A stretch of DNA of 64,000 nucleotides from UBA5336 sp964492485 (GTDB lineage Bacteria > Pseudomonadota > Alphaproteobacteria > Caulobacterales > Hyphomonadaceae). Below are positions 37,248-44,317 of the stretch, piece after piece (positions within the stretch are counted from its first letter, which is position 1; each line of letters starts with the position of its first letter). The notes under the pieces are model-generated. The model did not search any database. It was not told the DNA's origin and saw only the letters and a program-made list of their open reading frames with translations. Location of the stretch: positions 301,927 through 365,926 of the forward strand of contig CAZBKM010000001.1 of the NCBI GenBank assembly GCA_964492485.1, read 5' to 3'. The position numbers and the translations under genes are program-made.

Positions 37248-37296
37248 GGCCGTTTCAAGCAAGGTGGGAACCTGTTGGCTTTGGGAAAATGCCGCG
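37248..37296 (+). repeat. Family-1 repeat remnant (first hairpin only)
   Basis: GTTTCAAGCAAGGTGGGAAC through TTGGGAAAATGCC corresponds to module 1 of the intact copies. Begins right after the ggt TAA. The second hairpin is absent; a family-2 copy follows 10 bp later. Confidence 0.55.
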
Positions 37297-37306
37297 ACGC
37301 AGAACG

Positions 37307-37411
37307 CCAGAGTAATGTCGGAGCGTACGGACTCGGTTGCGAACGGAGACTTGCGCAAGACCAACGATGCAAAACGACGGTCTGGAGTGAAACGAAGGAC
37401 CGGCACTTTAG
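37307..37411 (+). repeat. Family-2 interspersed repeat
   Basis: About 105 bp, with blocks TTGCGAACGGA, CTTGCGCAAGA and GACGGTCTGGAGTGAAACGA shared with the copies at 21394 (inverted) and 49430. Between ggt and the convergent TauE/SafE gene. The rest of the gap to 37565 holds nothing recognised. Confidence 0.75.
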
Positions 37412-37565
37412 CCCATCCTGACTGGGTCTGATCGGCTGGAAGAGGCGCCAGACCGCGATCGCCTTCGCCGGACGCGGTGGTCGATTGCGCTCACTCACGC
37501 CAATCGGCTTTCGCCAAAGGCTGAGCAAGGACGGCCGGAGTTGGCGGTCAGGGGCGGCGGTCAAT

Positions 37566-38402
37566 TCAGCCTTGGATCAGGCGCTCGACCGCATCCCAAA
37601 GCATCCGGAATGCCACCAGGGCCAGCAGTACGCCGAACATCCGCCGCAGCCGCACCGCATTGAGCCGGTGGGCCAGGCTCGCCCCGACCGGCGCCATGGT
37701 GACGGTGAACACCGAGATCAGCAGGAACGCCGGAACGTTGACGAAGCCGAGCGAGGCCGGCGGCAGGTCGTCCCTTGCCCAGCCTGCGGCAATGGCAGCA
37801 AGCGCCCCGGGCGCCCCTATCGCGACGCCGAAACCGGCCGCAGTGGCCACAGCGCGGTGTATCGACCAGCCGCAAACCGTCATCAGCGACACCCCGAACG
37901 TACCCCCGCCTATGCCCATGATGGCCGACAGGCCACCTAGGCCGGCACCCAGTCCGGCGCGGGCTGGCCCGTCGGGAAGCTCAGGGGCGAGGGTCCAGCC
38001 GGGCCGGCCGAAGAAGAGCTGTGCGGCCAGCAGGAACGCAAACTTCCCGAAGATGAGGGTCAGCCCCTCACCGGGAATCAGGCCCGCCACGGCCATGCCC
38101 GCCACCGCGCCAAGGACGATCCATGGCCCCCATCCAAGGAGGGTTGGCCAGTCGACCGCACCGTGCCGGTGATGCGCAAGTACGGAGCGCAGTGAGGTAA
38201 CGCTGATCGTGGCGAGCGATGTCGCCACTGCTACATGCATCGCGCTCGACCCGTAACCCATCCCATCGAGCAGAAAGAACAGCACAGGCACGATGATGGC
38301 GCCGCCGCCGATCCCGAACAGGCCCGCGGCCAGCCCCGCCAGGAGGCCCGCCACCGCCAGGGCAAGCATCAGCCCCGCCTGGTCCTGAAGAAGCGCGATC
38401 AT
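37566..38402 (-). CDS. TauE/SafE-family sulfite/anion exporter
   Basis: 278 aa with eight hydrophobic segments in two repeats. The duplicated Gly-rich signatures AGLAAGLFGIGGGAIIVPVLFF and LSAIMGIGGGTFGVSLM are characteristic. Inner-membrane permease for sulfite, sulfoacetate or a similar organic anion; substrate unknown. 66 bp upstream of it the dusA gene ends on the same strand. Confidence 0.88.
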   Translation of the reverse strand: MIALLQDQAGLMLALAVAGLLAGLAAGLFGIGGGAIIVPVLFFLLDGMGYGSSAMHVAVATSLATISVTSLRSVLAHHRHGAVDWPTLLGWGPWIVLGAVAGMAVAGLIPGEGLTLIFGKFAFLLAAQLFFGRPGWTLAPELPDGPARAGLGAGLGGLSAIMGIGGGTFGVSLMTVCGWSIHRAVATAAGFGVAIGAPGALAAIAAGWARDDLPPASLGFVNVPAFLLISVFTVTMAPVGASLAHRLNAVRLRRMFGVLLALVAFRMLWDAVERLIQG

Positions 38403-38468
38403 GCGCTGGCCTTGGGCCGATCCGACCCGCCTGGCAAGTGGGGATCGCGACGGGCCGCGTTGGGCGGT

Positions 38469-39476
38469 CTAGGCCGCGACGTCCACCGTGACCGCCTGTC
38501 TCGCCCGGTCCAGGACCTCCAGCCCGGCCCCTCGCCTCGGCGCCTCCTCCGACAGGGTCCGCCGCCAGGCCCGCGCGCCCGGCCGACCCGAGAACAGGCC
38601 CAGCATGTGCCGGGTCATCGCCGACAGGGGCACGCCTTCGCCCAGGCGCGCCGTCATGTAGGGCCGATAGGCCTCCAACGCCACCCAGGGGTCGACGGCT
38701 TTCCCCTGGCCGAAGATCCGTGCGTCCACCTGGCCGAGGAGCGCCGGTGTCTGATAGGCGGCGCGCCCCAGCATCACGCCATCGAAGGTCTCCAGATGGC
38801 CGCCCGCCGTCTCCAGATCGCCGAGCCCGCCGTTCAGAATGACCGTCAGATCGGGGCGAGCCGCCTTCAGCTCGGCAACCACTCCGTAGTCGAGGGGCGG
38901 AACCTCCCGGTTCTCCTTCGGGCTGAGGCCCTTCAGCCAGGCCTTGCGGGCATGAACGTACAGGATCCTGCACCCCTTCGCCGAAACTGCATCGGCAAAG
39001 CGGAACAGGCTATCGCGCGGATCGTCCTCGTCGACGCCGATCCTGCACTTCACGCTGACCGGAACGTCCACGGCGTCCTGCATGGCCGCCAGGGCATCGG
39101 CCACGTGCTCTGGCGTACGCATAAGGCAAGCGCCGAAAGCCCCCGACTGTACCCGGTCCGACGGACAGCCGCAGTTCAGATTGATCTCGTCGTAGCCCCA
39201 GTCGGCGCCGATGCGTGCGGCCGCCGCCAGCTTTACCCGGTCGCTGCCGCCAAGCTGCAAGGCCACGGGATGGCTCTCATCGGCGTGTCCCAACAGGCGT
39301 TCGCGTTGCCCATGAAGAACAGCGTCCGCCACAACCATTTCGGTGAACAGGAGCGCATGGCGCGACAGGGTTCTGTGAAAGGCCCGACAGTGGCGGTCGG
39401 TCCAGTCCATCATGGGGGCGACGCTGAAACGGCGCGCGTCGTCCAGTCGCTGGCTGTCTGGAAGCGATCTCGTCAT
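38469..39476 (-). CDS. dusA: tRNA-dihydrouridine(20/20a) synthase DusA
   Basis: 335 aa. FMN TIM-barrel: RRFSVAPMMDWTDRHCR, EINLNCGCPSDRVQSGAFGACLM with catalytic Cys, VKCRIGVDE and YVHARKAWLKGLSPKENREVPPLDY, the DusA-specific loop. Reduces U20/U20a in the tRNA D-loop. The hsp20 terminator separates it from the upstream gene. Confidence 0.95.
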   Translation of the reverse strand: MTRSLPDSQRLDDARRFSVAPMMDWTDRHCRAFHRTLSRHALLFTEMVVADAVLHGQRERLLGHADESHPVALQLGGSDRVKLAAAARIGADWGYDEINLNCGCPSDRVQSGAFGACLMRTPEHVADALAAMQDAVDVPVSVKCRIGVDEDDPRDSLFRFADAVSAKGCRILYVHARKAWLKGLSPKENREVPPLDYGVVAELKAARPDLTVILNGGLGDLETAGGHLETFDGVMLGRAAYQTPALLGQVDARIFGQGKAVDPWVALEAYRPYMTARLGEGVPLSAMTRHMLGLFSGRPGARAWRRTLSEEAPRRGAGLEVLDRARQAVTVDVAA

Positions 39477-39542
39477 ATTGCTCGAATAAGAGCAGACGGT
39501 GCGAAACTCAAATGTTGCAGGCGCTTCACCTCGAAGAAAGAC

Positions 39543-39563
39543 GCGAGCCCCCGCGGGGCTCGC
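39543..39563 (-). terminator. Intrinsic terminator after hsp20
   Basis: Perfect 9-bp stem GCGAGCCCC/GGGGCTCGC with a 3-nt loop, 30 bp past the hsp20 stop. The minus strand continues GTCTTTCTT. The plus strand has TTGTT after the stem, so it may work both ways. Confidence 0.8.
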
Positions 39564-39592
39564 TTGTTAAACGATCGGATCGGCGCAGGCCG

Positions 39593-40087
39593 TTACTTGC
39601 CGGAAATCTTGATTTTCCGTGCCTGATTTCTGGCGCGCTCGGATTTCTGTAGCGACAGGCTCAGCACGCCGTTCTCCAGGCGGGCGTCGACCTTGTCCGG
39701 GTCGACCTCGCACGGCAGCGCGACCTGCCGCTGGAAGGACCCGTAGCGGCGCTCCATCCGGTGATAGTCGCGCCCGGATGTCTCGTCCTTCTCCTCACGA
39801 TGACCGCTGATCATCACCGATCCGTCGTTCAGCGTGATGTCGAGATTGTCCCGGGAAATGCCCGGAACATCCAGTTCGATTTCGATGGTGTTGTCAGTTT
39901 CACTGACATCGAGATGTGCGCTCAGCAGACCTGACGCACCGTCACCTTCCGAAAACAAGCCGAACTCCGGAAAGTACTGACTGAACATGTCATCCATCTC
40001 CTGACGGAGCCTGCGAAGCGGATCGCGGCGCATCATCTGTGGTTCGTAACGTTGAGGTGTACGAGTGACCTGATTTTGATTTGCCAT
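39593..40087 (-). CDS. Hsp20/alpha-crystallin small heat-shock protein
   Basis: 164 aa from ATG 40087, with GGAGG 5 nt upstream; a GTG one codon earlier is in frame. Alpha-crystallin domain at about 55-150 (LDVSETDNTIEIELDVPGISRDNLDITLNDGSVMISG), with the FQRQVALPCEVD strand and C-terminal I-x-I anchor KIKI. Holdase chaperone. The upstream 184 bp, shared with the divergent usp gene, hold a perfect FNR/FixK box centred 117 bp from its start. Member of the low-oxygen region by position. Confidence 0.93.
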   Translation of the reverse strand: MANQNQVTRTPQRYEPQMMRRDPLRRLRQEMDDMFSQYFPEFGLFSEGDGASGLLSAHLDVSETDNTIEIELDVPGISRDNLDITLNDGSVMISGHREEKDETSGRDYHRMERRYGSFQRQVALPCEVDPDKVDARLENGVLSLSLQKSERARNQARKIKISGK

Positions 40088-40197
40088 CACATCCTCCGTT
40101 GAACTAAAGCCCTTGGTGACAGCGATCTATGTTATGATCGACAAGACACAAGTCCCCATCGGGCGATAAATACTTGCCCATTGGCGGCGTCAGGGCT

Positions 40198-40211
40198 TTG
40201 ATCCGGATCAA
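40198..40211. promoter_or_regulatory. Perfect FNR/FixK box
   Basis: TTGAT-CCGG-ATCAA matches the FNR/FixK consensus TTGATN4ATCAA at every defined base and is fully palindromic. Centre lies 67 bp upstream of the usp start codon and 117 bp from hsp20. A FixK-type regulator is encoded at 51739-52437. Confidence 0.85.
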
Positions 40212-40271
40212 GGCAGCGCGCGCCGACGCCAGACAGGGTGCAGGTTCAGCCTATCGGCCCGGAGCCTTCCC

Positions 40272-41141
40272 TTGTCGTACAAGACCCTTCACGTTCCGAT
40301 CCTGTTCGACGACAGCCTCGATGCAACGGTCCGAACGGCCCTCATGCTGGCAAAGACCATGGACGGGCATGTGATGGGCCGCCACATCAGGCACGAGAAT
40401 GCGTACGGGCCGCCGGCCGTCTTCTATTCCGGCCTTCCCGACTTTCGAGTCGCCGTGAAAGACCGCCAGGCGGAGGCGGCGGGCGCCTATGCGCGGGCCT
40501 TGCGCGCCCAGTTCGAAGACATTTGCGATGCGGCAGGCGTCGACATCATTCCCGATACGCAACTGCCAGGGGAAGCGAGAGCGACCGCATCCTGGACCGA
40601 CACCTATGGCACCCTGCCACACGGCTTTGCCCAAGCCGCCCGAGGCGCAGACCTGAGCATCATGGCCCGTCTGGGGCCGAAGCCCGGTGCGCTGCAGCGC
40701 GACGTGTTCGAGAGCCTCCTGCTGAATTCAGGCCGCCCGATCCTCGCCGTCCCGACAGCCGGCTTGATGTCCCTGCCGGAACGGATCGTGTTGGCCTGGG
40801 ATGGCAGCCTGCCGGCGACGCGCGCCGTTGCGGGCGCCCTGCCGCTTCTCCAGCGCGCGAAGGACGTGGCGGTGGTCAGCATAGGCGAGGAGGAATGCCG
40901 TGCCGAAGCGTCCCGTTGCGTCCTGGGGCTGCGCAGGCACGGGGTGCGGGCCGAGGCCGTACGCCGCCCACTCGACCGGGGATGGGTGGCCGAGCGGATC
41001 CTGGCCGAGGTCGACGACCGGCGCGCAAACCTTCTGGTCATGGGCGGCTATTCACATACCCGACTGCACGAGAACCTTCTGGGCGGGGTCACGCGCCATG
41101 TGCTTGGACATGGCGAAACCGCGCTCCTGATGGCGCACTGA
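40272..41141 (+). CDS. Universal stress protein, tandem UspA domains
   Basis: 289 aa. TTG start at 40272 with GGAG 7 nt upstream; the first residues then read M-SYKTLHVPILFDDS, a normal Usp N-terminus. Two Usp domains (about 3-145 and 150-289); the second has the ATP-type loop LVMGGYSHTRLHENLLGGVTRHVL. Tandem Usp proteins are frequent in anaerobic/FNR regulons. A perfect FNR/FixK box lies upstream. Converges on ackA with only 12 bp between stops. Confidence 0.9.
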   Translation: MSYKTLHVPILFDDSLDATVRTALMLAKTMDGHVMGRHIRHENAYGPPAVFYSGLPDFRVAVKDRQAEAAGAYARALRAQFEDICDAAGVDIIPDTQLPGEARATASWTDTYGTLPHGFAQAARGADLSIMARLGPKPGALQRDVFESLLLNSGRPILAVPTAGLMSLPERIVLAWDGSLPATRAVAGALPLLQRAKDVAVVSIGEEECRAEASRCVLGLRRHGVRAEAVRRPLDRGWVAERILAEVDDRRANLLVMGGYSHTRLHENLLGGVTRHVLGHGETALLMAH

Positions 41142-41153
41142 GCCGTGTCCGGA

Positions 41154-42368
41154 TCAGGTTCGCGCCGCTGCGATCTCCGCCGCCAGGACCTCGAGCGCCT
41201 CTCGCGCGATGATGCGTTCCTCATCCGACGGCACGATGGCGACGGCAACCTCTGAGTCCGGCGCCGAGATCAGCGTCTCCGCCCCTGCATTGGCGTCCGG
41301 TTCCAGGGTTATCCCCATCCAGCGCAGATTTCGGCAGACCTGGTCGCGGACCCATGCAGAATTCTCACCGATCCCGCCGGTGAACACTACCGCATCGAGT
41401 CCGTCGAGCGACACGGCCAGCGATGAGATCCCCTGGGCCACTCGATGGCAGAAATAGTCCAGCGCGTCCCGCGCCTCGGCCGCCTCGCTGTCGAGCAGCA
41501 CGCGAACATCTCCACTCGTACCGGTCATGCCGCTGAGGCCCGACTGTTCGTAAAGCAGCTCCGAGACATGGCTCACCGACATGCCCCGATCCTGCAGCAG
41601 GTGGAGCACCACGCCAGGGTCCAGATCGCCCGACCGGGTTCGCATGGGCAGCCCGCCCAGCGCGGTCATGCCCATTGTCGTGGCAACCGACCGACCGTCG
41701 CGGAGCGCGCAGAGGCTTGCGCCACTGCCAAGATGGGCGGCGACCGTGCGTCTGTGTCGCCGGCCGCGGAGCACCTCCGGCAACCGCTCGGCCAGGTGGG
41801 CGTAGGACAGGCCATGAAATCCGAACCGGACCACGCCGTCCTCGGTCAGTCTGCGGGGCAGCGCGAACAGTCGCGACGCCATGGCCTGGTCGCGGTGAAA
41901 CGCGGTGTCAAAGGACAGGGTCTGGATCAGGTCTGGCCAGCGCGCCGCGATGGCCCGCACCCCTATCAGGTTCCGGTGCTGGTGCTGGGGCGCAAGACTC
42001 GCGAGCGATTCCAGTTCGTCGAGCAGGTCCGCGCTCACACGCGCCGGCCCGGTTCCCCTGCGCCCGCCATGCACCACCCTGTGGCCCACGGCGACGATCT
42101 GATAGTCGCGGAGCGGACCCATCAGCGCGTCGTCGACGGCGGCGACCAGCGTTTCGGGGTTGTCGATGGTGGTCAGCACCTCCTCCAGCGCCAGGCGCAG
42201 GCGGCTGTGGCCCTCCGACAGGGTGACATGGAAATGATCTGGCAGCCCGGAGACGCTGCCGCGGAGGATCAGCGCGCCGAGCCCGCCATCCCCGACTTCA
42301 TAGAGCGCGAATTTCACGCTCGACGACCCGGTATTGATTGTCAGTATTGCCGGCTTTTTCTGTGTCAC
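41154..42368 (-). CDS. ackA: Acetate kinase
   Basis: 404 aa from GTG 42368, which overlaps the pta stop (GTGA) and has GGGGA 6 nt upstream. Converts acetyl phosphate and ADP to acetate and ATP. ASKHA-fold motifs: ILTINTGSSSVKFALYEV, GHRVVHGG, SFDTAFH, GFHGLSYAHLAERLPE, AAHLGSGASLCAL and VFTGGIGENS. Together with pta it forms the acetyl-CoA to acetate energy route, useful under oxygen limitation. Third gene of the orf125-pta-ackA operon. Confidence 0.95.
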   Translation of the reverse strand: MTQKKPAILTINTGSSSVKFALYEVGDGGLGALILRGSVSGLPDHFHVTLSEGHSRLRLALEEVLTTIDNPETLVAAVDDALMGPLRDYQIVAVGHRVVHGGRRGTGPARVSADLLDELESLASLAPQHQHRNLIGVRAIAARWPDLIQTLSFDTAFHRDQAMASRLFALPRRLTEDGVVRFGFHGLSYAHLAERLPEVLRGRRHRRTVAAHLGSGASLCALRDGRSVATTMGMTALGGLPMRTRSGDLDPGVVLHLLQDRGMSVSHVSELLYEQSGLSGMTGTSGDVRVLLDSEAAEARDALDYFCHRVAQGISSLAVSLDGLDAVVFTGGIGENSAWVRDQVCRNLRWMGITLEPDANAGAETLISAPDSEVAVAIVPSDEERIIAREALEVLAAEIAAART

Positions 42369-43300
42369 GACTTGTCCCCACACATCGCTAGACACGCGGC
42401 CACCGCACAGGAAGCCACACGCTCGCCAATCTCGTCGGATCGGCTTGTCAGAATGATCGGTACCCGTGCACCGACCACCACGCCAGCAGCCGACGCTCCC
42501 GCAAGATAGTCGAGCTGCTTGGCCACCATGTTCCCCGCCTCGAGGTTCGGCACGACCAGTATGTCCGCATCGCCAGCAACCGGCGACACGATCCCCTTCG
42601 CCGCGACGGACTCCTGCGAGATCGCGAGATCGAATGCCAGCGGTCCGTCCAGCAACCCGCCGGTGATCTGCCCGCGGTCCGCCATCTTGCAAAGCGCCGC
42701 CGCGTCGATCGTGGAACGTATGCCGGGATCGACCTCTTCGGTCGCCGAGAGGATCGCCACCTTGGGCATGGTCACGCCGATCGCGCGGGCGACGTCGATG
42801 GCATTCTGCACGATACACCTCTTTGCCGCGAGATCGGGTTCGATGTTGATCGCGCCGTCCGTGATCAGCAGCCATTTCGAATAGGCCGGGGTCGACATCA
42901 CGAAGACATGCGACATGCGGCGTTCGGTGCGCAATCCCGCCGAACGGGGCACCACGGCCCCCATCAGCTCATTGGTATGCAGCGCCCCCTTCATCAGGGA
43001 GACGACCTCACCGCGCGCTGCAAGGCCAACCGCAGCATCGGCCGCGGCGTGGCTGTGAGGCGTATCCACGAGTTCGAGACCGGAAAGGTCGGCACCCAGG
43101 GACTCGGCTGCCGCGCGGATCTTCGCTTGCGGCCCAATCAGAACCGGCACGATCAGACCCGCAGCCGCCGCCGCCAGGGCGCCACCCAGTGAGCGCGTAT
43201 CGACCGGGTGCACCACGGCCGTGCGCACGGGATGGCCACCGGCCCGCGCAATCAGGGCGTCGAACGCCCCGCTGGCCTCCTGTCGATGGCGCGCGCTCAT
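42365..43300 (-). CDS. pta: Phosphate acetyl/butyryltransferase (short Pta)
   Basis: 311 aa. PTA_PTB fold without the N-terminal regulatory domains of enteric Pta: VPVLIGPQAKIRAAAE, GLAARGEVVSLMKGALHTNELM, RMSHVFVMSTPAYSKWLLITDGAINIEPDL shows the phosphotransacetylase core. Makes acetyl phosphate from acetyl-CoA and Pi; butyryl-CoA is also possible. Coupled at both ends by 4-bp overlaps, with the 125-aa protein upstream and ackA downstream, which favours the acetyl role. Confidence 0.88.
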   Translation of the reverse strand: MSARHRQEASGAFDALIARAGGHPVRTAVVHPVDTRSLGGALAAAAAGLIVPVLIGPQAKIRAAAESLGADLSGLELVDTPHSHAAADAAVGLAARGEVVSLMKGALHTNELMGAVVPRSAGLRTERRMSHVFVMSTPAYSKWLLITDGAINIEPDLAAKRCIVQNAIDVARAIGVTMPKVAILSATEEVDPGIRSTIDAAALCKMADRGQITGGLLDGPLAFDLAISQESVAAKGIVSPVAGDADILVVPNLEAGNMVAKQLDYLAGASAAGVVVGARVPIILTSRSDEIGERVASCAVAACLAMCGDKS

Positions 43301-43674
43301 GGCTGTGGGTCTAGCGGCGCGGATTTGACGACCCGGAACGGGCGCGCAGGGCCGTCAGGGTCCGTGATGGTCACATACTCGCCAGGCGCCAGGCGATGGG
43401 TCTCCAGATGGAAGATCGGCTCGTCATCCTCCTCGCCAGGCTCATACGAGAACGCCCAGGTGCGGTGACGCGTATGGATGAGTTCCCCATGCTCATCATC
43501 CTCCCCTTCCCAGAAGCGGCGCACCGTGGCGCGGCGCTTGTCCTGTCGCCAGAGAGCCTCGTCGAGATGGAAGTCGGCATCGAGAGGCGCGACGAGATCA
43601 TAGCCGCGCGCACTGCTGCCCTCGGGAAACGTGTCGGTTCGGGCAAGTTCCAGTCTGACATGGGTCCAGGGCAT
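43297..43674 (-). CDS. Conserved hypothetical protein, first gene of the pta-ackA operon
   Basis: 125 aa from ATG 43674 (AGGAG 8 nt upstream; the longer frame from 43725 lacks this). No domain recognised. Soluble, acidic, with PWTHVRLELARTDTFPEG, ARGYDLVAPLDADFHLDEALWR, FWEGEDDEHGELIHTR and a beta-rich C-terminal half. Its stop overlaps the pta ATG by 4 bp, so it is coexpressed with pta-ackA and is probably an accessory to that pathway or its regulation. Function unknown. Confidence 0.75.
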   Translation of the reverse strand: MPWTHVRLELARTDTFPEGSSARGYDLVAPLDADFHLDEALWRQDKRRATVRRFWEGEDDEHGELIHTRHRTWAFSYEPGEEDDEPIFHLETHRLAPGEYVTITDPDGPARPFRVVKSAPLDPQP

Positions 43675-43745
43675 CGGCGCTCTCCTTTCTCCGGCCTCAG
43701 ATCGGGTGAGCGCCACAGTGCGCACATGGCCCCGACCCGGCCACT

Positions 43746-43760
43746 CGTAGGATTACGCAA
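43746..43760 (-). promoter_or_regulatory. Candidate FixJ-like site upstream of orf125-pta-ackA
   Basis: Minus-strand TTGCGTAATCCTACG, 72 bp upstream of ATG 43674. Shares the TTGCGTA core with the sites before fixK and the phasin gene. Confidence 0.45.
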
Positions 43761-43788
43761 CCTGCCCGAGGCCGCCCCGCAAAGAGGC

Positions 43789-43802
43789 TGCGTAGTCTTC
43801 CG
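43789..43802 (+). promoter_or_regulatory. Candidate FixJ-like site upstream of phasin-fixLJ
   Basis: TGCGTAGTCTTCCG on the plus strand, 96 bp upstream of the phasin ATG. Differs at only 2 of 14 positions from the matching bases of the fixK-upstream site (TGCGTAGTTTCCCG). Confidence 0.5.
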
Positions 43803-43820
43803 AGATTGATGAATAAAAGG

Positions 43821-43844
43821 TTACCCCGTTAGGGTAAATTTACC
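43821..43844. promoter_or_regulatory. Two overlapping palindromes in the pta/phasin divergent promoter
   Basis: TTACCC-CGTTA-GGGTAA (43821-43837) overlaps the perfect palindrome GGTAAATTTACC (43833-43844). AT-rich, 54 bp before the phasin start, between the divergent operons. Looks like a double operator or a promoter plus operator; the protein is unknown. Confidence 0.5.
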
Positions 43845-43897
43845 AGTCCGGAACGGGCTTTCGTCCGATCAGGGAACCGTAGTCGAAAGGAGTAGTC

Positions 43898-44260
43898 ATG
43901 GCTGACGATCATGTCGATCCGAATCAGAGCCACGCCGGACACGCATCCAATACAGGGAACGGTGTTCATGTCGACCCACGACTGGCAGCGATGGCATCCG
44001 CCTTCCAGTCAAGTCTTCAGCCTGGCGCCTTTACACATCTGAGTGCGAAGGCGATGCAGCACTGGATCGCATCGAACCAGGAGATGATGCGGTTCATGGC
44101 GACGCGGATGAAGAAGGACCTCGCGACGCTTCAGGCCTGCAACAACTGTCAGACCCAGAGCGAACTGATGCAGGTGTGTTCGGATGCGGTGACCGATACC
44201 GCGCACGACTATGCCAGCACGTTCGAGACGCTGGTGAAGATAAACAGCGACTGGGCCTGA
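43898..44260 (+). CDS. Phasin-like small protein
   Basis: 120 aa. After a polar N-terminus, residues 30-118 form amphipathic helices typical of phasins (MQHWIASNQEMMRFMATRMKKDLATLQACNNCQTQSELMQ has the family's W-x-x-N and SELM features, read in parts). Phasins coat polyhydroxyalkanoate granules, but small ones also occur in oxygen-limitation regulons. AAAGGAG precedes ATG 43898. Followed by fixL. Granule association is an inference; no PHA genes are in the window. Confidence 0.6.
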   Translation: MADDHVDPNQSHAGHASNTGNGVHVDPRLAAMASAFQSSLQPGAFTHLSAKAMQHWIASNQEMMRFMATRMKKDLATLQACNNCQTQSELMQVCSDAVTDTAHDYASTFETLVKINSDWA

Positions 44261-44317
44261 CCGGAGTGTTGTCGCGCCGGGCCCGCCTCGTCTAGATTGC
44301 AGCAGGAATCCAGATGA

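Noticed and set aside
43806..43822. TTGATGAATAAAAG as a second FixK box before the phasin gene
   Set aside because: Only the left half-site matches; the right half does not.
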